Assembly: GCF_013378445.1 (NCBI RefSeq)
Contig: NZ_JABXYK010000007.1
Location: 62,001-126,000, forward strand
Reading direction: 5' to 3'
Source: Mycoplana rhizolycopersici
GTDB taxonomy: Bacteria; Pseudomonadota; Alphaproteobacteria; Rhizobiales; Rhizobiaceae
DNA length: 64,000 nt
The notes under the pieces were generated by a model. It ran no database searches, had not been told where the DNA came from, and worked only from the letters and a program-made list of their open reading frames with translations. A program made the position numbers and the translations under genes. Shown here one piece after another: positions 49,006-58,787 of this stretch. Every line of letters starts with the position of its first letter. Within the stretch, counting starts at the first letter, position 1.

Positions 49006-50040
49006 ATGGCAAGCAAGATGAAGGCCGCCGTCGTGCGGGAGTTCGGCAAACCGCTGGTGATCGAGGAGCTTGACATCCCCGAGCCCGGCCCGGACCAGAT
49101 CCTCGTCAAGTACGAGGCGACGGGGGTCTGCCACACCGACCTGCATGCCGCCAACGGCGACTGGCCGGTAAAGCCGAACCCGCCCTTCATTCCAGGCCAC
49201 GAAGGCGTCGGCTATGTCGCCAGGATCGGCTCCAAGGTCAGTTCCAAGCGGATCAAGGAAGGCGACCGTGTCGGCGTGCCGTGGCTGCATACGGCCTGCC
49301 GCTGCTGCGGCTATTGCAATACCGGCTGGGAGACGCTGTGCGCCGAACAGCAGAACACGGGTTATTCCGTCAACGGCACCTTCGCCCAGTACGGCCTCGC
49401 CGATCCCGCGTTCGTCGGCCATCTGCCGGCCAATCTCGAATTCGGCCCTGCCGCGCCGGTGCTCTGCGCCGGGGTCACGGTCTACAAGGGGTTGAAGGAA
49501 ACCGAGGTCAGGCCAGGCGAATGGGTCGTCATTTCCGGCATCGGCGGGCTGGGCCACATGGCCGTGCAATATGCCAAGGCCATGGGCATGAAGGTCGTTG
49601 CCTCCGATATCTTCGAGGACAAGCTGGCGCTCGCCAAGAAGCTCGGCGCGGACCTCGTCGTCGATGCGCGCAAGACCGATGCGATCCAGACGGTGCAGAA
49701 GGAAACCGGCGGGGTGCACGGTGCGCTGGTGACGGCCGTCTCGCCCAAGGCGATGGAGCAGGCCTATGGTTTCCTCCGCTCCAGGGGAACGATGGCGCTG
49801 GTCGGCCTGCCGCCGGGCTTCATCTCCCTGCCGGTCTTCGACACGGTGCTGAAGCGCATCACGGTGCGTGGATCGATCGTCGGGACCCGTCAGGACCTCG
49901 AGGAAGCGCTGGAGTTCGCCGGCGACGGCAAGGTCGCCTCCCATTTTTCCTGGGACAAGATCGAAAACATCAACGACATCTTCGAACGTATGGAGCAGGG
50001 CAAGATCGACGGACGCATCGTGCTCGACCTGAACGCCTGA
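49006..50040 (+). CDS. adhP: Zinc-dependent alcohol dehydrogenase (AdhP type)
   Basis: 344 residues. Catalytic zinc ligands in ATGVCHTDLHAANGDWPVKP and GHEGVGYV; structural zinc cluster CRCCGYCNTGWETLC; NAD motif GIGGLGHMAVQYAK. It interconverts ethanol-like primary alcohols and aldehydes. The start is the ATG at 49006 after GGGAG; the longer frame is not supported. The FNR-type box at 48830 fits a role in fermentation or redox balance when oxygen is scarce. Confidence 0.94.
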   Translation: MASKMKAAVVREFGKPLVIEELDIPEPGPDQILVKYEATGVCHTDLHAANGDWPVKPNPPFIPGHEGVGYVARIGSKVSSKRIKEGDRVGVPWLHTACRCCGYCNTGWETLCAEQQNTGYSVNGTFAQYGLADPAFVGHLPANLEFGPAAPVLCAGVTVYKGLKETEVRPGEWVVISGIGGLGHMAVQYAKAMGMKVVASDIFEDKLALAKKLGADLVVDARKTDAIQTVQKETGGVHGALVTAVSPKAMEQAYGFLRSRGTMALVGLPPGFISLPVFDTVLKRITVRGSIVGTRQDLEEALEFAGDGKVASHFSWDKIENINDIFERMEQGKIDGRIVLDLNA

Positions 50041-50199
50041 GGGCGTGATCATTTGCGGACCACGCCGGCGCTTGGTCGGCGTGGCATGGAATCACGCAAC
50101 CGTGAGGATGCCCGTCTGGCATTCGCCTCTCCATCGCCTATCATCGATTTTGGTATTGGCGCGCCGGCAGGGCGCGAGGAGATCACGGGAGAAGCCATC

Positions 50200-51078
50200 A
50201 TGGAACGGACGCCGAAGATCACCCAGGCGATGATCGACGCCTATGACGAATATACCCACCTCTCGCTCGACCGCCGTCGCTTCATGGAACGGCTGACGGC
50301 GCTTGCTGGATCGGCAGCGGGCGCTGCTGCCATCGCGCCGCTTCTGGCTGCCAACAGCGCCAGTGCGCAGATCGTCGCCGAAAGCGATGCGCGGCTCACC
50401 ACCGAAGAGGTCAGCTGGGCAGCGCCCAAGGGGCAGATGAGGGGATATATCGCCCGGCCGAAGGATGCGCCGGGACCGCTCGGCGGCGTCATCGTCATCC
50501 ACGAGAACCGCGGCCTCAATCCGCATATCCGCGATGTCGCCCGCCGCATGGCGCTGGAAGGCTTCGTGGCACTCGCCCCCGATTTCCTGTCTCTGGAAGG
50601 TGGAACGCCGGAAGACGAGGACAAGGCGCGCGAGATGTTCGGTAAGCTCGACCGCGCCGTCACCGTCGAAAATGCGGTTGCCACCGTCGCCTATCTGTCC
50701 GAACTCGACTGGGTGAACGGCAAGGTCGGCGCGATCGGCTTCTGCTGGGGCGGCGGGCTGGTCAACCAACTGGCCGTCGCCGATCCCAACTTGAAGGCTG
50801 GCGTCGCCTACTATGGCGCCCAGCCGCCGGCGGAGGACGTGCCGAAGATCAAGGCGGCCGTGATGCTGCACTATGCCGGCCTCGACGAGCGCATCAACGC
50901 GGGCATCGATGTCTACAAGAAGGCGCTGGACGACAGCGGCAAGCCCTATGAGCTCTTCGTCTACGAAGGCGTCAACCATGCCTTCAACAACGACACCTCC
51001 GCCGCCCGTTACGACAAGGCCGCGGCGGAACTCGCCTGGCAGCGAACGGTGGCGTTTCTGAAGAAGAACCTGGGATAG
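50200..51078 (+). CDS. Dienelactone hydrolase family protein with Tat-like signal
   Basis: 292 residues. After a charged start, DRRRFMERLTALAGSAAGAA resembles a twin-arginine-type signal ending near SASAQ (about 66), so export is likely. The alpha/beta-hydrolase core has the nucleophile Cys in GFCWGGG, Asp in YAGLDERI and His in EGVNHAFNN, the Cys-Asp-His triad of dienelactone hydrolases. The natural substrate is unknown. GGGAGAAG precedes the ATG at 50200. Confidence 0.9.
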   Translation: MERTPKITQAMIDAYDEYTHLSLDRRRFMERLTALAGSAAGAAAIAPLLAANSASAQIVAESDARLTTEEVSWAAPKGQMRGYIARPKDAPGPLGGVIVIHENRGLNPHIRDVARRMALEGFVALAPDFLSLEGGTPEDEDKAREMFGKLDRAVTVENAVATVAYLSELDWVNGKVGAIGFCWGGGLVNQLAVADPNLKAGVAYYGAQPPAEDVPKIKAAVMLHYAGLDERINAGIDVYKKALDDSGKPYELFVYEGVNHAFNNDTSAARYDKAAAELAWQRTVAFLKKNLG

Positions 51079-51087
51079 CCCGTAGGA

Positions 51088-51993
51088 CTACCTCCCGCCG
51101 CCCTGCACCTCCACGCAGGCGCACACCGCTTCGGCGATGGCATCGGTTTCTTCCGCCTGCAGGATCCCCCGCCGCCAGGCTAGCCCGATCTCGCGGGCGG
51201 GCTGCGGGTCGGCGAAGGGGACGATGCGGATGGGGTTGCGCAGCGTCTCGGTCGGCACCGCGATCTCCGGGATCAGCGTCATGCCCATGTCGTGCGACAC
51301 CATCTGGAGCAGCGTCGCCATCGAGGTCGCGCCGAAATTGACGAGGCTGCGTTTGCCCGCCGTTCCGCAGACCGCAAGCGCCTGATCGCGCAGGCAATGC
51401 CCTTCCTCCAGGAGCAGCAGCCGATCGACGTCGACGTCGGATTCGGAAAGTGGCGACATCAGCACGTCGCTGTCATTCTCTGCCATCGCCATGAAGAAGC
51501 GGTCGCGGAAGAGCGGACGCGTTGCGATCGTATCGTTCTCGATCGGGAGTGCCACGATCACGAGGTCGAGCCGACCCTCGGAGAGAGCCGTGACGAGGCG
51601 ATCGGTCACCGCCTCGCGCAGTTCGATCTGGATCGCCGGATAGGCGGCGCGCAGATGCGGCACCAGGCGCGGCACGAGATAGGGAGCCACCGTCGGGATG
51701 ATCCCGAGCCGCATCAGCCCGCCCAGCAGGCCGTCGCTGCGCCGGACTGTCTGTTCCAGCCGGTCCAGCTCTACCAGGATGGAACGCACATGCGCCAACA
51801 CCTCCTCGCCCTTGCGGGTCAAGAGCGTGTTGCCGCGACTGCGTTCGACGAGCTTGACGCCGAGGTTCGCCTCCATTTCCAGGATCTGCGCCGACAGTGC
51901 CGGCTGGCTGACATGGGCAAGCTCGGCGGCCCGGCCGAAGTGCAGGGTGGTGGCGAGCGCCTCGAAATAGCGCATTTGACGAACGGTAATCAT
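51088..51993 (-). CDS. oxyR: Peroxide-sensing LysR regulator OxyR
   Basis: 301 residues: LysR winged helix at 1-60 (LHFGRAAELAHVSQPALSAQ) and a sensor domain with EEGHC200LRDQALAVC209. The Cys pair and surrounding GHCLRDQAL match the peroxide-sensing Cys199/Cys208 of E. coli OxyR. The start is the ATG at 51993; the frame upstream is not conserved. Divergent from katA, its classic target. Confidence 0.95.
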   Translation of the reverse strand: MITVRQMRYFEALATTLHFGRAAELAHVSQPALSAQILEMEANLGVKLVERSRGNTLLTRKGEEVLAHVRSILVELDRLEQTVRRSDGLLGGLMRLGIIPTVAPYLVPRLVPHLRAAYPAIQIELREAVTDRLVTALSEGRLDLVIVALPIENDTIATRPLFRDRFFMAMAENDSDVLMSPLSESDVDVDRLLLLEEGHCLRDQALAVCGTAGKRSLVNFGATSMATLLQMVSHDMGMTLIPEIAVPTETLRNPIRIVPFADPQPAREIGLAWRRGILQAEETDAIAEAVCACVEVQGGGR

Positions 51994-52191
51994 GATAGGA
52001 TTTTCTGATCGAAAATAAAGGGAAATACAATTGGAAATTATCGTCTCGCGGTGGGACAAAGACTTGTTAGAAAAATTCCAGAGTGGGCCGGGCTTCATGG
52101 CAATGCCAAAAGCCTGCCCTAGGTTGGAAGGGCCGCGGCTTCGGCCGGGCAGCCTTTCGGCAATGGATGCGACGAGAAACAGGAGGATCCC

Positions 52192-53676
52192 ATGTCAGAT
52201 CGACCGACAATGACCACCACGGCCGGTGCGCCGATAAGTGACAACCAGAACTCGCTGACGGCCGGCCCGCGCGGCGGCGTGATGATCCAGGACTACCAGC
52301 TCCTCGAGAAACTCGCCCACCAGAACCGCGAGCGCATCCCCGAGCGCGTCGTTCATGCCAAGGGCTGGGGTGCATACGGCACGCTGAAGATCACCGGCGA
52401 CATCTCGAAATATACCCGCGCCAAGGCGCTGCAGCCCGGCGCCGAGACGCCGATGATCGCCCGCTTCTCCACCGTCGCGGGCGAACTTGGGGCCGCCGAC
52501 CACGAGCGCGACGTGCGCGGTTTCGCACTGAAGTTCTACACCGAGGAAGGCAACTGGGATCTGGTCGGCAACAACACGCCGGTCTTCTTCGTCCGCGATC
52601 CCTACAAGTTCCCCGACTTCATCCACACGCAGAAGCGCCATCCGAAGACCAACCTGCGTTCGCCGACCGCGATGTGGGACTTCTGGTCGCTGTCGCCCGA
52701 AAGCCTGCACCAGACCACGATCCTGTTCTCTGACCGCGGCCTGCCTGTCACCCCGATGCATATGAACGGTTATGGCTCGCACACCTATTCGCTGTGGAAC
52801 GATGCCGGCGAGCGCTTCTGGGTAAAGTTCCACTTCAAGACCCAGCAGGGCCACGAGCACTACACCAACGAAGTCGCCGAAGGCGTCATCGGCAAAACCC
52901 GCGAGGGCTACCAGGAAGCGCTCTTCGGCGCGATCGAGAAAGGCGAGTTCCCGCGCTGGACGCTGCAGGTGCAGATCATGCCTGAAGCCGACGCGGACAA
53001 GACGCCCTATAACCCCTTCGATCTCACCAAGGTCTGGCCGCATGCGGACTATCCGCCGATCGACGTCGGCGTGATGGAGCTGAACCGCAACCCGGAGAAC
53101 TATTTCGCCGAGATCGAGCAGGTGGCGTTTTCGCCCTCCAACATCGTTCCCGGCATCAGCCATTCGCCGGACAAGATGCTTCAGGCGCGCGTATTCTCCT
53201 ATGCAGACGCCCACCGCCACCGGCTCGGCACGCACTACGAGGCGCTTCCGGTCAACGCCCCGCGCTGTCCCGTCCATCACTACCACAAGGACGGGCAGAT
53301 GAACTTCTTCGGCCAGAAGACCGGCAATGTCGATGCCTACTACGAGCCGAACTCGGTCTCGGGGTCGGCCGCCGAGCTGCCGTCGGCCAAGGAGCCGCCG
53401 CTGAAGGTCTCCGGCGACATGGACCGCTACAACCACCGCATCGGCAACGACGACTACTCGCAGCCACGCGCGCTTTTCAATCTGTTCAACGACGAGCAGA
53501 AGGCGCGCCTGTTCTCGAACATCGCAGCCGCCATGGGCGGCGTGCCGGGCGCCATCATCGAACGCCAGCTCGCGCACTACAAGCAGGTGCATCCGGACTA
53601 TGAGGCCGGCGTGCGCGCCGCGCTGAAATCCGCACACGGCTACGAGGCAGACACGATCAGCACGGCCGCCGAGTAG
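52192..53676 (+). CDS. katA: Monofunctional catalase
   Basis: 494 residues, small-subunit (clade 3) type. Catalytic His in [13 protein letters not shown] (about 50-62), Asn in [10 protein letters not shown], and the haem-ligand Tyr in [14 protein letters not shown] (about 334-347). Decomposes hydrogen peroxide. AGGAGG precedes the ATG at 52192. Control by the divergent OxyR is expected; the 198-nt gap starts with an ATAG-containing A/T-rich stretch (51995 on) but no full OxyR consensus was recognised. Confidence 0.97.
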   Translation: MSDRPTMTTTAGAPISDNQNSLTAGPRGGVMIQDYQLLEKLAHQNRERIPERVVHAKGWGAYGTLKITGDISKYTRAKALQPGAETPMIARFSTVAGELGAADHERDVRGFALKFYTEEGNWDLVGNNTPVFFVRDPYKFPDFIHTQKRHPKTNLRSPTAMWDFWSLSPESLHQTTILFSDRGLPVTPMHMNGYGSHTYSLWNDAGERFWVKFHFKTQQGHEHYTNEVAEGVIGKTREGYQEALFGAIEKGEFPRWTLQVQIMPEADADKTPYNPFDLTKVWPHADYPPIDVGVMELNRNPENYFAEIEQVAFSPSNIVPGISHSPDKMLQARVFSYADAHRHRLGTHYEALPVNAPRCPVHHYHKDGQMNFFGQKTGNVDAYYEPNSVSGSAAELPSAKEPPLKVSGDMDRYNHRIGNDDYSQPRALFNLFNDEQKARLFSNIAAAMGGVPGAIIERQLAHYKQVHPDYEAGVRAALKSAHGYEADTISTAAE

Positions 53677-53720
53677 GCAAGCACCCGTTCCGTGCGCCGA
53701 CGGCAGATGTGAGACAGAAG

Positions 53721-53750
53721 AAAGCCGGGTCGCAAGGCCCGGCTTTTTGC
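53721..53750 (+). terminator. Intrinsic terminator after katA
   Basis: AAAGCCGGG (53721-53729) pairs with CCCGGCTTT (53738-53746), with T-rich sequence at the end of the stem. Confidence 0.8.
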
Positions 53751-53856
53751 ATGACTGGATGGCGTGGGAGGTTGCGTGGGACCTCTGCCGGCAAGACCGG
53801 CCTGCTCGATGCGAACACCATCAATGTGCCCGGTAAGGGCGCCGCCTGCCCGCCGC

Positions 53857-54816
53857 TTACCAGCCCGGCAGGATGTGCCCCGGTCGCAGCCGCGGCAGGC
53901 GCGGGAAAGTCTTGACCTCGGCATCGGGCAGGTCGTCGTTGACGGCAAGCGGGGAGATGTTGTCGAGACAGGCGGTGATGTGGCTGGTGATTGCGTTCAT
54001 CAGCGATGTCGACATGCCCGCGCGCTTCATGATGCCGATCTGCACCGGCGCCAGCGGCGGGAAACCGTCGGCCTGCGTCAGCACGCGCATGCCCGGCCGC
54101 AGTGCCGATTCCGGCAGCACGGAGACGGCCATGCCGGCCATGACGGCGGCAGCGACGACCGTCGATGACCAGCTCGTAAACAGCACCTGGTATTCACGCC
54201 CCACCGAATCGAGCGCGCCGCAGGCGATCTGCCGCCACTGACAGTCGCGCCGGCCGACGGCGAGCGGCACAGGTGTATTTTCCGGCAGCGGGTGGTTTGC
54301 GGACATGACCCAGCAAAGCGGCTCCGTCCGGACCACGTCCGAATGGCGAAGCCGCGGGTTATGCGTCACGAGCGCGATGTCCAGTTCGCCCTTGTTCATC
54401 TTCTCGGCCAGATCCACGGACGGCTCGCAGACGATGTAGAGTTCGACATTGGGATGCGTCTTGGCAAACCGCATGATGATTTCGGGCATGTAGCGGTCGG
54501 CATAGTCGTCGGGCGTGCCGATGCGCAGGGTGCCTTCGAGACGGTTGTCGTCGAAGGCCGCGATCGCCTCGTTGTTGAGGCGGATCATCCGCCGCGCGAA
54601 GTTCAAAAGCCGCTCCCCCTCCGCGGTCAGGCGGTTGCCGCGGCCGTCCTTCATGAACAGCTGCTTGCCGATGCGCTCTTCCAGCCGGCGCATCTGCATG
54701 GATACGGCGGATTGGGTCTTGAATACGCGATCCGCGGCCTTCGTGAAGGATCCGGTATCGGCGATTGCGACGAAGGTCTGCAGTTGATCGATGTCTAGCG
54801 GAGCGGACATGGCCAT
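53857..54816 (-). CDS. LysR-family regulator (LrhA/HdfR-like)
   Basis: 319 residues. Helix-turn-helix at about 8-67 (GSFTKAADRVFKTQSAVSMQ) and a type 2 periplasmic-binding sensor domain (about 95-290). The start DIDQLQTFVAIADTGSFTKA and the LVTHN-type strand IALVTHNPRLRHSDVV place it with LrhA-like regulators. A second Met two codons in could be the start. Divergent from the DUF1127 gene; a near-palindrome upstream may be its own site. Confidence 0.9.
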   Translation of the reverse strand: MAMSAPLDIDQLQTFVAIADTGSFTKAADRVFKTQSAVSMQMRRLEERIGKQLFMKDGRGNRLTAEGERLLNFARRMIRLNNEAIAAFDDNRLEGTLRIGTPDDYADRYMPEIIMRFAKTHPNVELYIVCEPSVDLAEKMNKGELDIALVTHNPRLRHSDVVRTEPLCWVMSANHPLPENTPVPLAVGRRDCQWRQIACGALDSVGREYQVLFTSWSSTVVAAAVMAGMAVSVLPESALRPGMRVLTQADGFPPLAPVQIGIMKRAGMSTSLMNAITSHITACLDNISPLAVNDDLPDAEVKTFPRLPRLRPGHILPGW

Positions 54817-54830
54817 GTTCCATCAGAGGG

Positions 54831-54849
54831 TTTGATAGATACTATTAAA
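54831..54849. promoter_or_regulatory. LysR-type operator candidate
   Basis: TTTGATAG-ATA-CTATTAAA is a near-perfect inverted repeat (one mismatch) that fits the T-N11-A rule. It lies 15 nt before the LysR start and about 235 nt before the DUF1127 gene. Confidence 0.5.
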
Positions 54850-55083
54850 AACATTCGTTGGACTGATCAATGTCATTTTGCGACAAAGGGTCGGCAAGGT
54901 GAACAGCGCATCAGCGATGACAATCTTGGGGACGAATACAATCCCGTACGGCCTCCAGCCGGGATGGGACTTATTTGCGAAGACCTAAATCTTTTGACGC
55001 CTGCCGATCCGCGGCCGGTGAACACATCACGCGTGCGTAATTGGGCCCAATGCGGCGCAGCGCACCGGAAAGGAGAAAATGCC

Positions 55084-55380
55084 ATGCGCACCATCGACAG
55101 CCGTATAGACCTCGACATCGCCGCCGCGCGCGGGCCCGCTCCCTCGCGGACCTCTCGCCTTTTCCTGTTTGCCGTCCGTGCGATGCGTACATGGCGAAAC
55201 CGTGCCGCCGTGAACCGGCTTCACGATTTCGACGACTGGCAGCTGCGCGACATCGGGCTCGAGCGGTCGGACGTGAAGGACGCGCTGACGTCGACGTTCT
55301 TTGCCGATCCCGGCCTGCATCTGACGATCGCATCGCGCGAACGCGCGCAACGCTATCTCCGGAACGGTCGCCGCGACTGA
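55084..55380 (+). CDS. DUF1127 domain protein
   Basis: 98 residues. The C-terminal half carries the DUF1127 signature RLHDFDDWQLRDIGLERSDV (about 46-65), preceded by a hydrophobic/basic helix. GGAAAGGAG lies upstream of the ATG at 55084; the longer upstream frame lies in the intergenic region. Small DUF1127 proteins in rhizobia and Agrobacterium bind RNA or influence stress and phosphate physiology; the exact role here is unknown. Confidence 0.9.
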   Translation: MRTIDSRIDLDIAAARGPAPSRTSRLFLFAVRAMRTWRNRAAVNRLHDFDDWQLRDIGLERSDVKDALTSTFFADPGLHLTIASRERAQRYLRNGRRD

Positions 55381-55430
55381 GGCCGTTCCCAGCTTCCCCG
55401 CAGGGTGAGAGCCAATAACCCTGCCGCTTG

Positions 55431-55468
55431 CCCGGCGTGTGACCGTTCGCGGTCCCGCCGGGTTTTTT
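55431..55468 (+). terminator. Intrinsic terminator after the DUF1127 gene
   Basis: A stem based on CCCGGCG and CGCCGGG with an inner GACCG/CGGTC stem is followed by TTTTTT (55463-55468). Confidence 0.88.
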
Positions 55469-55478
55469 CATGCCCGGA

Positions 55479-56354
55479 CTATTTGTCCTTGTCGGGCGCG
55501 CCCTTTTTCGGATCCGCCTTCGACGCAGCGTCGCTCTCCTGCGCCTTGTTCATCGTGTTGAAGATGTTTTCGATGTTCTTCTGATAGTCCTTCTGCATCT
55601 CCAGACCCGCATCGAACAGGGTGTTGACGAAGGTCGTCAGCGAATCGGCCGGCGTTGCGCCCTTCTCCGGCGCGGGCGGGCTTTCGGTTTTTCCGCCACT
55701 CATCGCCGTCATCATGTCGGAAAACGCCTTTGTGAAGGGATTGTCCGCAAAGGGATCCTGAGGTGCTTTCTTCTCGGTCCCTGTCCCGAAGAAAGCCTGC
55801 GTGAAGGGATTGTTGAACGGGTTGGCGAAGCCCTGGGGGTCGGGCTTCTTCGCCATGCCGGTCGCTTCCATCCATTGCTGCATGACGACAGCCCAGGGAT
55901 TGTCCGCGCCCGGTTGCGGGGCGCCGAGGAACGGCGCCGTCGACTGCTTGAACAATCCGCCCATCAGCGTGTTGGCGACGACTGGCAGCATCTGCTTGTA
56001 GATTTCCTGGCCAATGCCGGTCATCTGTGCCGCCTGGGCGGCAATCGCCCGCGACACGTCCTTGGAGCCGAAGAACTGGCCGAGCAGGTCGTTGCCCTCC
56101 GCGATGCCCTTGGGGCTGAAAGCCTTCGTCACGTCCTCGAAATACTTGACGTGATCACCCGAAGACAGCGCCTTCATGAAGCCGCCGAAATCGTAGGGGT
56201 TCATGGTGCTGCGCTTCATGCCTTCGGAAAAGGCCGGCATCAGCGCCGAGATCGCCTCGTTCGCCTGTTGCTGCGCCAGCCCGAACTGCTTTGCCATCAC
56301 GTCCAGAGCACTGCCGTTCTGGGCCTTCAGCATCAAATCGTACAGTGCGATCAT
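55479..56354 (-). CDS. DUF937 family protein
   Basis: 291 residues. The N-terminus (IALYDLMLKAQNGSALDVMA, then GLAQQQANEAISALMPAFSE) has the DUF937 helical pattern. The C-terminal half is Pro/Gly/Lys-rich and low-complexity with NPF repeats (ANPFNNPF, DNPFTKAF), ending in a charged tail. AAAGGATC precedes the ATG at 56354. Function unknown. The gene converges on the DUF1127 gene. Confidence 0.85.
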   Translation of the reverse strand: MIALYDLMLKAQNGSALDVMAKQFGLAQQQANEAISALMPAFSEGMKRSTMNPYDFGGFMKALSSGDHVKYFEDVTKAFSPKGIAEGNDLLGQFFGSKDVSRAIAAQAAQMTGIGQEIYKQMLPVVANTLMGGLFKQSTAPFLGAPQPGADNPWAVVMQQWMEATGMAKKPDPQGFANPFNNPFTQAFFGTGTEKKAPQDPFADNPFTKAFSDMMTAMSGGKTESPPAPEKGATPADSLTTFVNTLFDAGLEMQKDYQKNIENIFNTMNKAQESDAASKADPKKGAPDKDK

Positions 56355-56480
56355 AGCCGATCCTTTCGTCATTGTGCGGGCGGGTTCGCGCCCCGGCACA
56401 TGCAGATGCATGTCCTTGCACTATAACGACAACGGAGATGACTGGAACCGGATTCTTGAGGCAGCCCGGCCGCAGCGGCG

Positions 56481-57854
56481 TCAGTACTGATAGTCGGTGA
56501 AGACCGGCTCGACGGAGCGGTTCCAGCGGCCGTTGTAGAGGGCGAGCATGTCCTCGGCGAGCGTCGACTTCTTGGCCAGGACCTCGTCCAGCGGCGAGAG
56601 GAAGATCGTTTCGTCCACGCCGTCGCCGTTGAGGCGGTTTCTCGCCGCGAGCCCGGAACGGGAGATCGAAATCACCTCGCGGGCGATGTCCCACAGCGCA
56701 ATCCCGCGATGCCGCGCGTTCAGCCCCTGCGAAGGGACTGCGTCACGCAGGGCCGAAACCTCGTCCACGGTCCAGTCGCGCGTCAGGTCTTCGGCGGCGA
56801 GAAGTGCGGTGTCGTCGTAGAGCAACCCGACCCAGAAGGCCGGCAGCGCACAGATGCGTCGCCAGGGGCCGCCATCGGCGCCGCGCATTTCCAGGAAGCG
56901 CTTCAGTCGTACGTCGGGGAACAACGTCGAGAGGTGGTTGGTCCAGTCGCCCATGTTGGGCTCCCAGTCGGCGATTTCGCCCTTCAAGGCGCCTGCCATG
57001 AACTGGCGGAAGGTGACATGCGTGCAGTCGTGATACTTGCCGTCGCGCACGACAAAGTACATCGGCACGTCCAGCGCCCACTCGACATAGTCCTTGAAGC
57101 CGAAATCGGCGGAGAACGCGAAGGGGATGATGCCGGAACGATTGTTGTCGGTGTCGCGCCAGATCTCGCCGCGCCAGGAAAGCAGGCCGTTCGGCTTGCC
57201 GTCGGTAAACGGAGACGAGGCGAAAAGCGCGGTCGCGAGCGATTGCAGTTTCAGCGACACCTGCATCTTGCGGCGCATGTCTTCTTCGGAGGAGAAGTCG
57301 AGATTCACCTGGATCGTGCAGGTGCGGTACATCATGTCCAGGCCGTGGCTGCCGACCTTCGGCATGTAGCGCGTCATGATTTCGTAGCGCGACTTGGGCA
57401 TGACCGGCGTCTCTGCCAGCGTCCACTTCGGGCTGCCGCCCATGCCGAGGAAGCGGATGCCGAGCGGTTCGGCAATCTCGCGCAGCGTCGCCAGGTGCTG
57501 GTTGGATTCCTTGCAGGTCTGGTGGAGGTTTGCGAGCGGCGCGCCGGAAAGCTCGAACTGGCCGCCCGGCTCCAGCGAGATCGCGCCGGCGCCGGAGGGC
57601 CCTGCAAGCCCGATGATGTTGTCGCCGTCCATGATCGGTTCCCAGCCGGTCTTGGCCTGCATGCCGGTCAAGAGCGCCGAGATGCTGCGTTCGCCGAAAT
57701 AGGGAACGGGGCTGTTGTCGGCGGTGAAGAAGACGAACTTCTCATGTTCCGTTCCGATGCGGAAATCCGCCTTCGGCTTGCAGCCGGAGGCGAGATAGTC
57801 GGTCAATTCCGCCGTCGAGCGAACCGGCGTCTGGTCGGTGGTATCGCGAGCCAT
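56481..57854 (-). CDS. gshA: Glutamate-cysteine ligase, class II (plant/alphaproteobacterial)
   Basis: 457 residues, full length. Motifs: FRIGTEHEKFVF (about 36-47), GAGAISLEPGGQFELSGAP (about 111-129), GMGGSPKW, and TCTIQVNLDFSSEEDM. It joins glutamate and cysteine as the first step of glutathione synthesis. The C-terminal Tyr ending (DYQY) is common in the family. Downstream of rsmE on the same strand, after 184 nt. Confidence 0.95.
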   Translation of the reverse strand: MARDTTDQTPVRSTAELTDYLASGCKPKADFRIGTEHEKFVFFTADNSPVPYFGERSISALLTGMQAKTGWEPIMDGDNIIGLAGPSGAGAISLEPGGQFELSGAPLANLHQTCKESNQHLATLREIAEPLGIRFLGMGGSPKWTLAETPVMPKSRYEIMTRYMPKVGSHGLDMMYRTCTIQVNLDFSSEEDMRRKMQVSLKLQSLATALFASSPFTDGKPNGLLSWRGEIWRDTDNNRSGIIPFAFSADFGFKDYVEWALDVPMYFVVRDGKYHDCTHVTFRQFMAGALKGEIADWEPNMGDWTNHLSTLFPDVRLKRFLEMRGADGGPWRRICALPAFWVGLLYDDTALLAAEDLTRDWTVDEVSALRDAVPSQGLNARHRGIALWDIAREVISISRSGLAARNRLNGDGVDETIFLSPLDEVLAKKSTLAEDMLALYNGRWNRSVEPVFTDYQY

Positions 57855-58038
57855 GGGCGTCTTCTTAAAGAGGTGGAGCCGGACCGGAAGGTCAGGCAGG
57901 TGAGGGTGCTTGAACCGTAATTAAGTGCGGTGCAAGCAAATTTCTTTCAAGATGCCTTCAAAAAAACAGAAACACCGTTCGCGGACCAGCCGTTGTCGCA
58001 GCCGGTTGGTGGGCCATTTCGAGGCGGCATGCGGCCGG

Positions 58039-58776
58039 CTATTTCCAGTCGCCGATGGTCGCCTGGATCACCGCCATCGCGGCGACGGCGGCGGTATCGG
58101 CCCGCAGGATGCGCGGGCCGAGCGGGATCGCGGTCACAAAAGGCAGTCCGCGCAGCAAACTCCGTTCTGCGTCGGAAAAGCCGCCTTCCGGGCCGACGAG
58201 AAGGGCGAGCTTGCGTTCAGTGATCGCCTTGAGCGCGGCAAGCGGGTTCTGGCTGTCGTGCCCCTCGTCGCAAAAGATGAGACGGCGATCCTGCGGCCAG
58301 TCCTGCAGCAGCTCCTCGAGTTTTCTCGGCGCGCCCACGGCGGGAATGGAGAGGATGCCGCATTGCTCGGCCGCTTCCACGACGTTTGCCTCGATGCGCT
58401 CGATGCTGGTGATCTTGCCCTGCACGTGCTGCGTCATGACGGGCTGCAGCAGGCCGGCGCCCATCTCCACCGCCTTCTGGACGAGATAGTCGAGCCTGCC
58501 GACCTTCAGCGGCGCAAAGAGATAGTGCAGGTCGCAGGCCGCGGGCTGCGGCCGCACCTGCAGAGTGGCGGTCAGCAGCAGGCGTTTTCGGGTCGGATAG
58601 GAGGCCGCGGCCGTCCATTCGCCGTCCCGGCCGTTGAAGACCAGCAGTTCCGATCCTTCCTCCAGCCTCAGCACGTTGGCGAGATAGTGGAACTGGTCCT
58701 TCGACGCTTCGAAGGCGGTGCCGGCGGCAAGATCTGCTTCCACGAAGAGGCGTTGCATACGGTAGTTGGCGCGCAT
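58039..58776 (-). CDS. rsmE: 16S rRNA (uracil-1498-N3)-methyltransferase
   Basis: 245 residues from the ATG at 58776 (or 58758). N-terminal PUA-like domain ([20 protein letters not shown]) and a SPOUT methyltransferase domain with the knot motifs [13 protein letters not shown] and [19 protein letters not shown]. It methylates N3 of U1498 in 16S rRNA. It starts 11 nt after the pit gene ends, so the two are likely co-transcribed. Confidence 0.94.
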   Translation of the reverse strand: MRANYRMQRLFVEADLAAGTAFEASKDQFHYLANVLRLEEGSELLVFNGRDGEWTAAASYPTRKRLLLTATLQVRPQPAACDLHYLFAPLKVGRLDYLVQKAVEMGAGLLQPVMTQHVQGKITSIERIEANVVEAAEQCGILSIPAVGAPRKLEELLQDWPQDRRLIFCDEGHDSQNPLAALKAITERKLALLVGPEGGFSDAERSLLRGLPFVTAIPLGPRILRADTAAVAAMAVIQATIGDWK

Positions 58777-58787
58777 TGTGTTTTCCG

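Noticed and set aside
51994-52191. Full OxyR binding site between oxyR and katA
   Set aside because: An ATAG and A/T-rich stretch are present, but the spaced ATAG/CTAT tetrad is not convincing; left as an expectation from gene context.
52195-53637. A 480-codon minus-strand frame opposite katA
   Set aside because: Shadow of the high-GC catalase gene; Val/Asp/Arg-rich without motifs.
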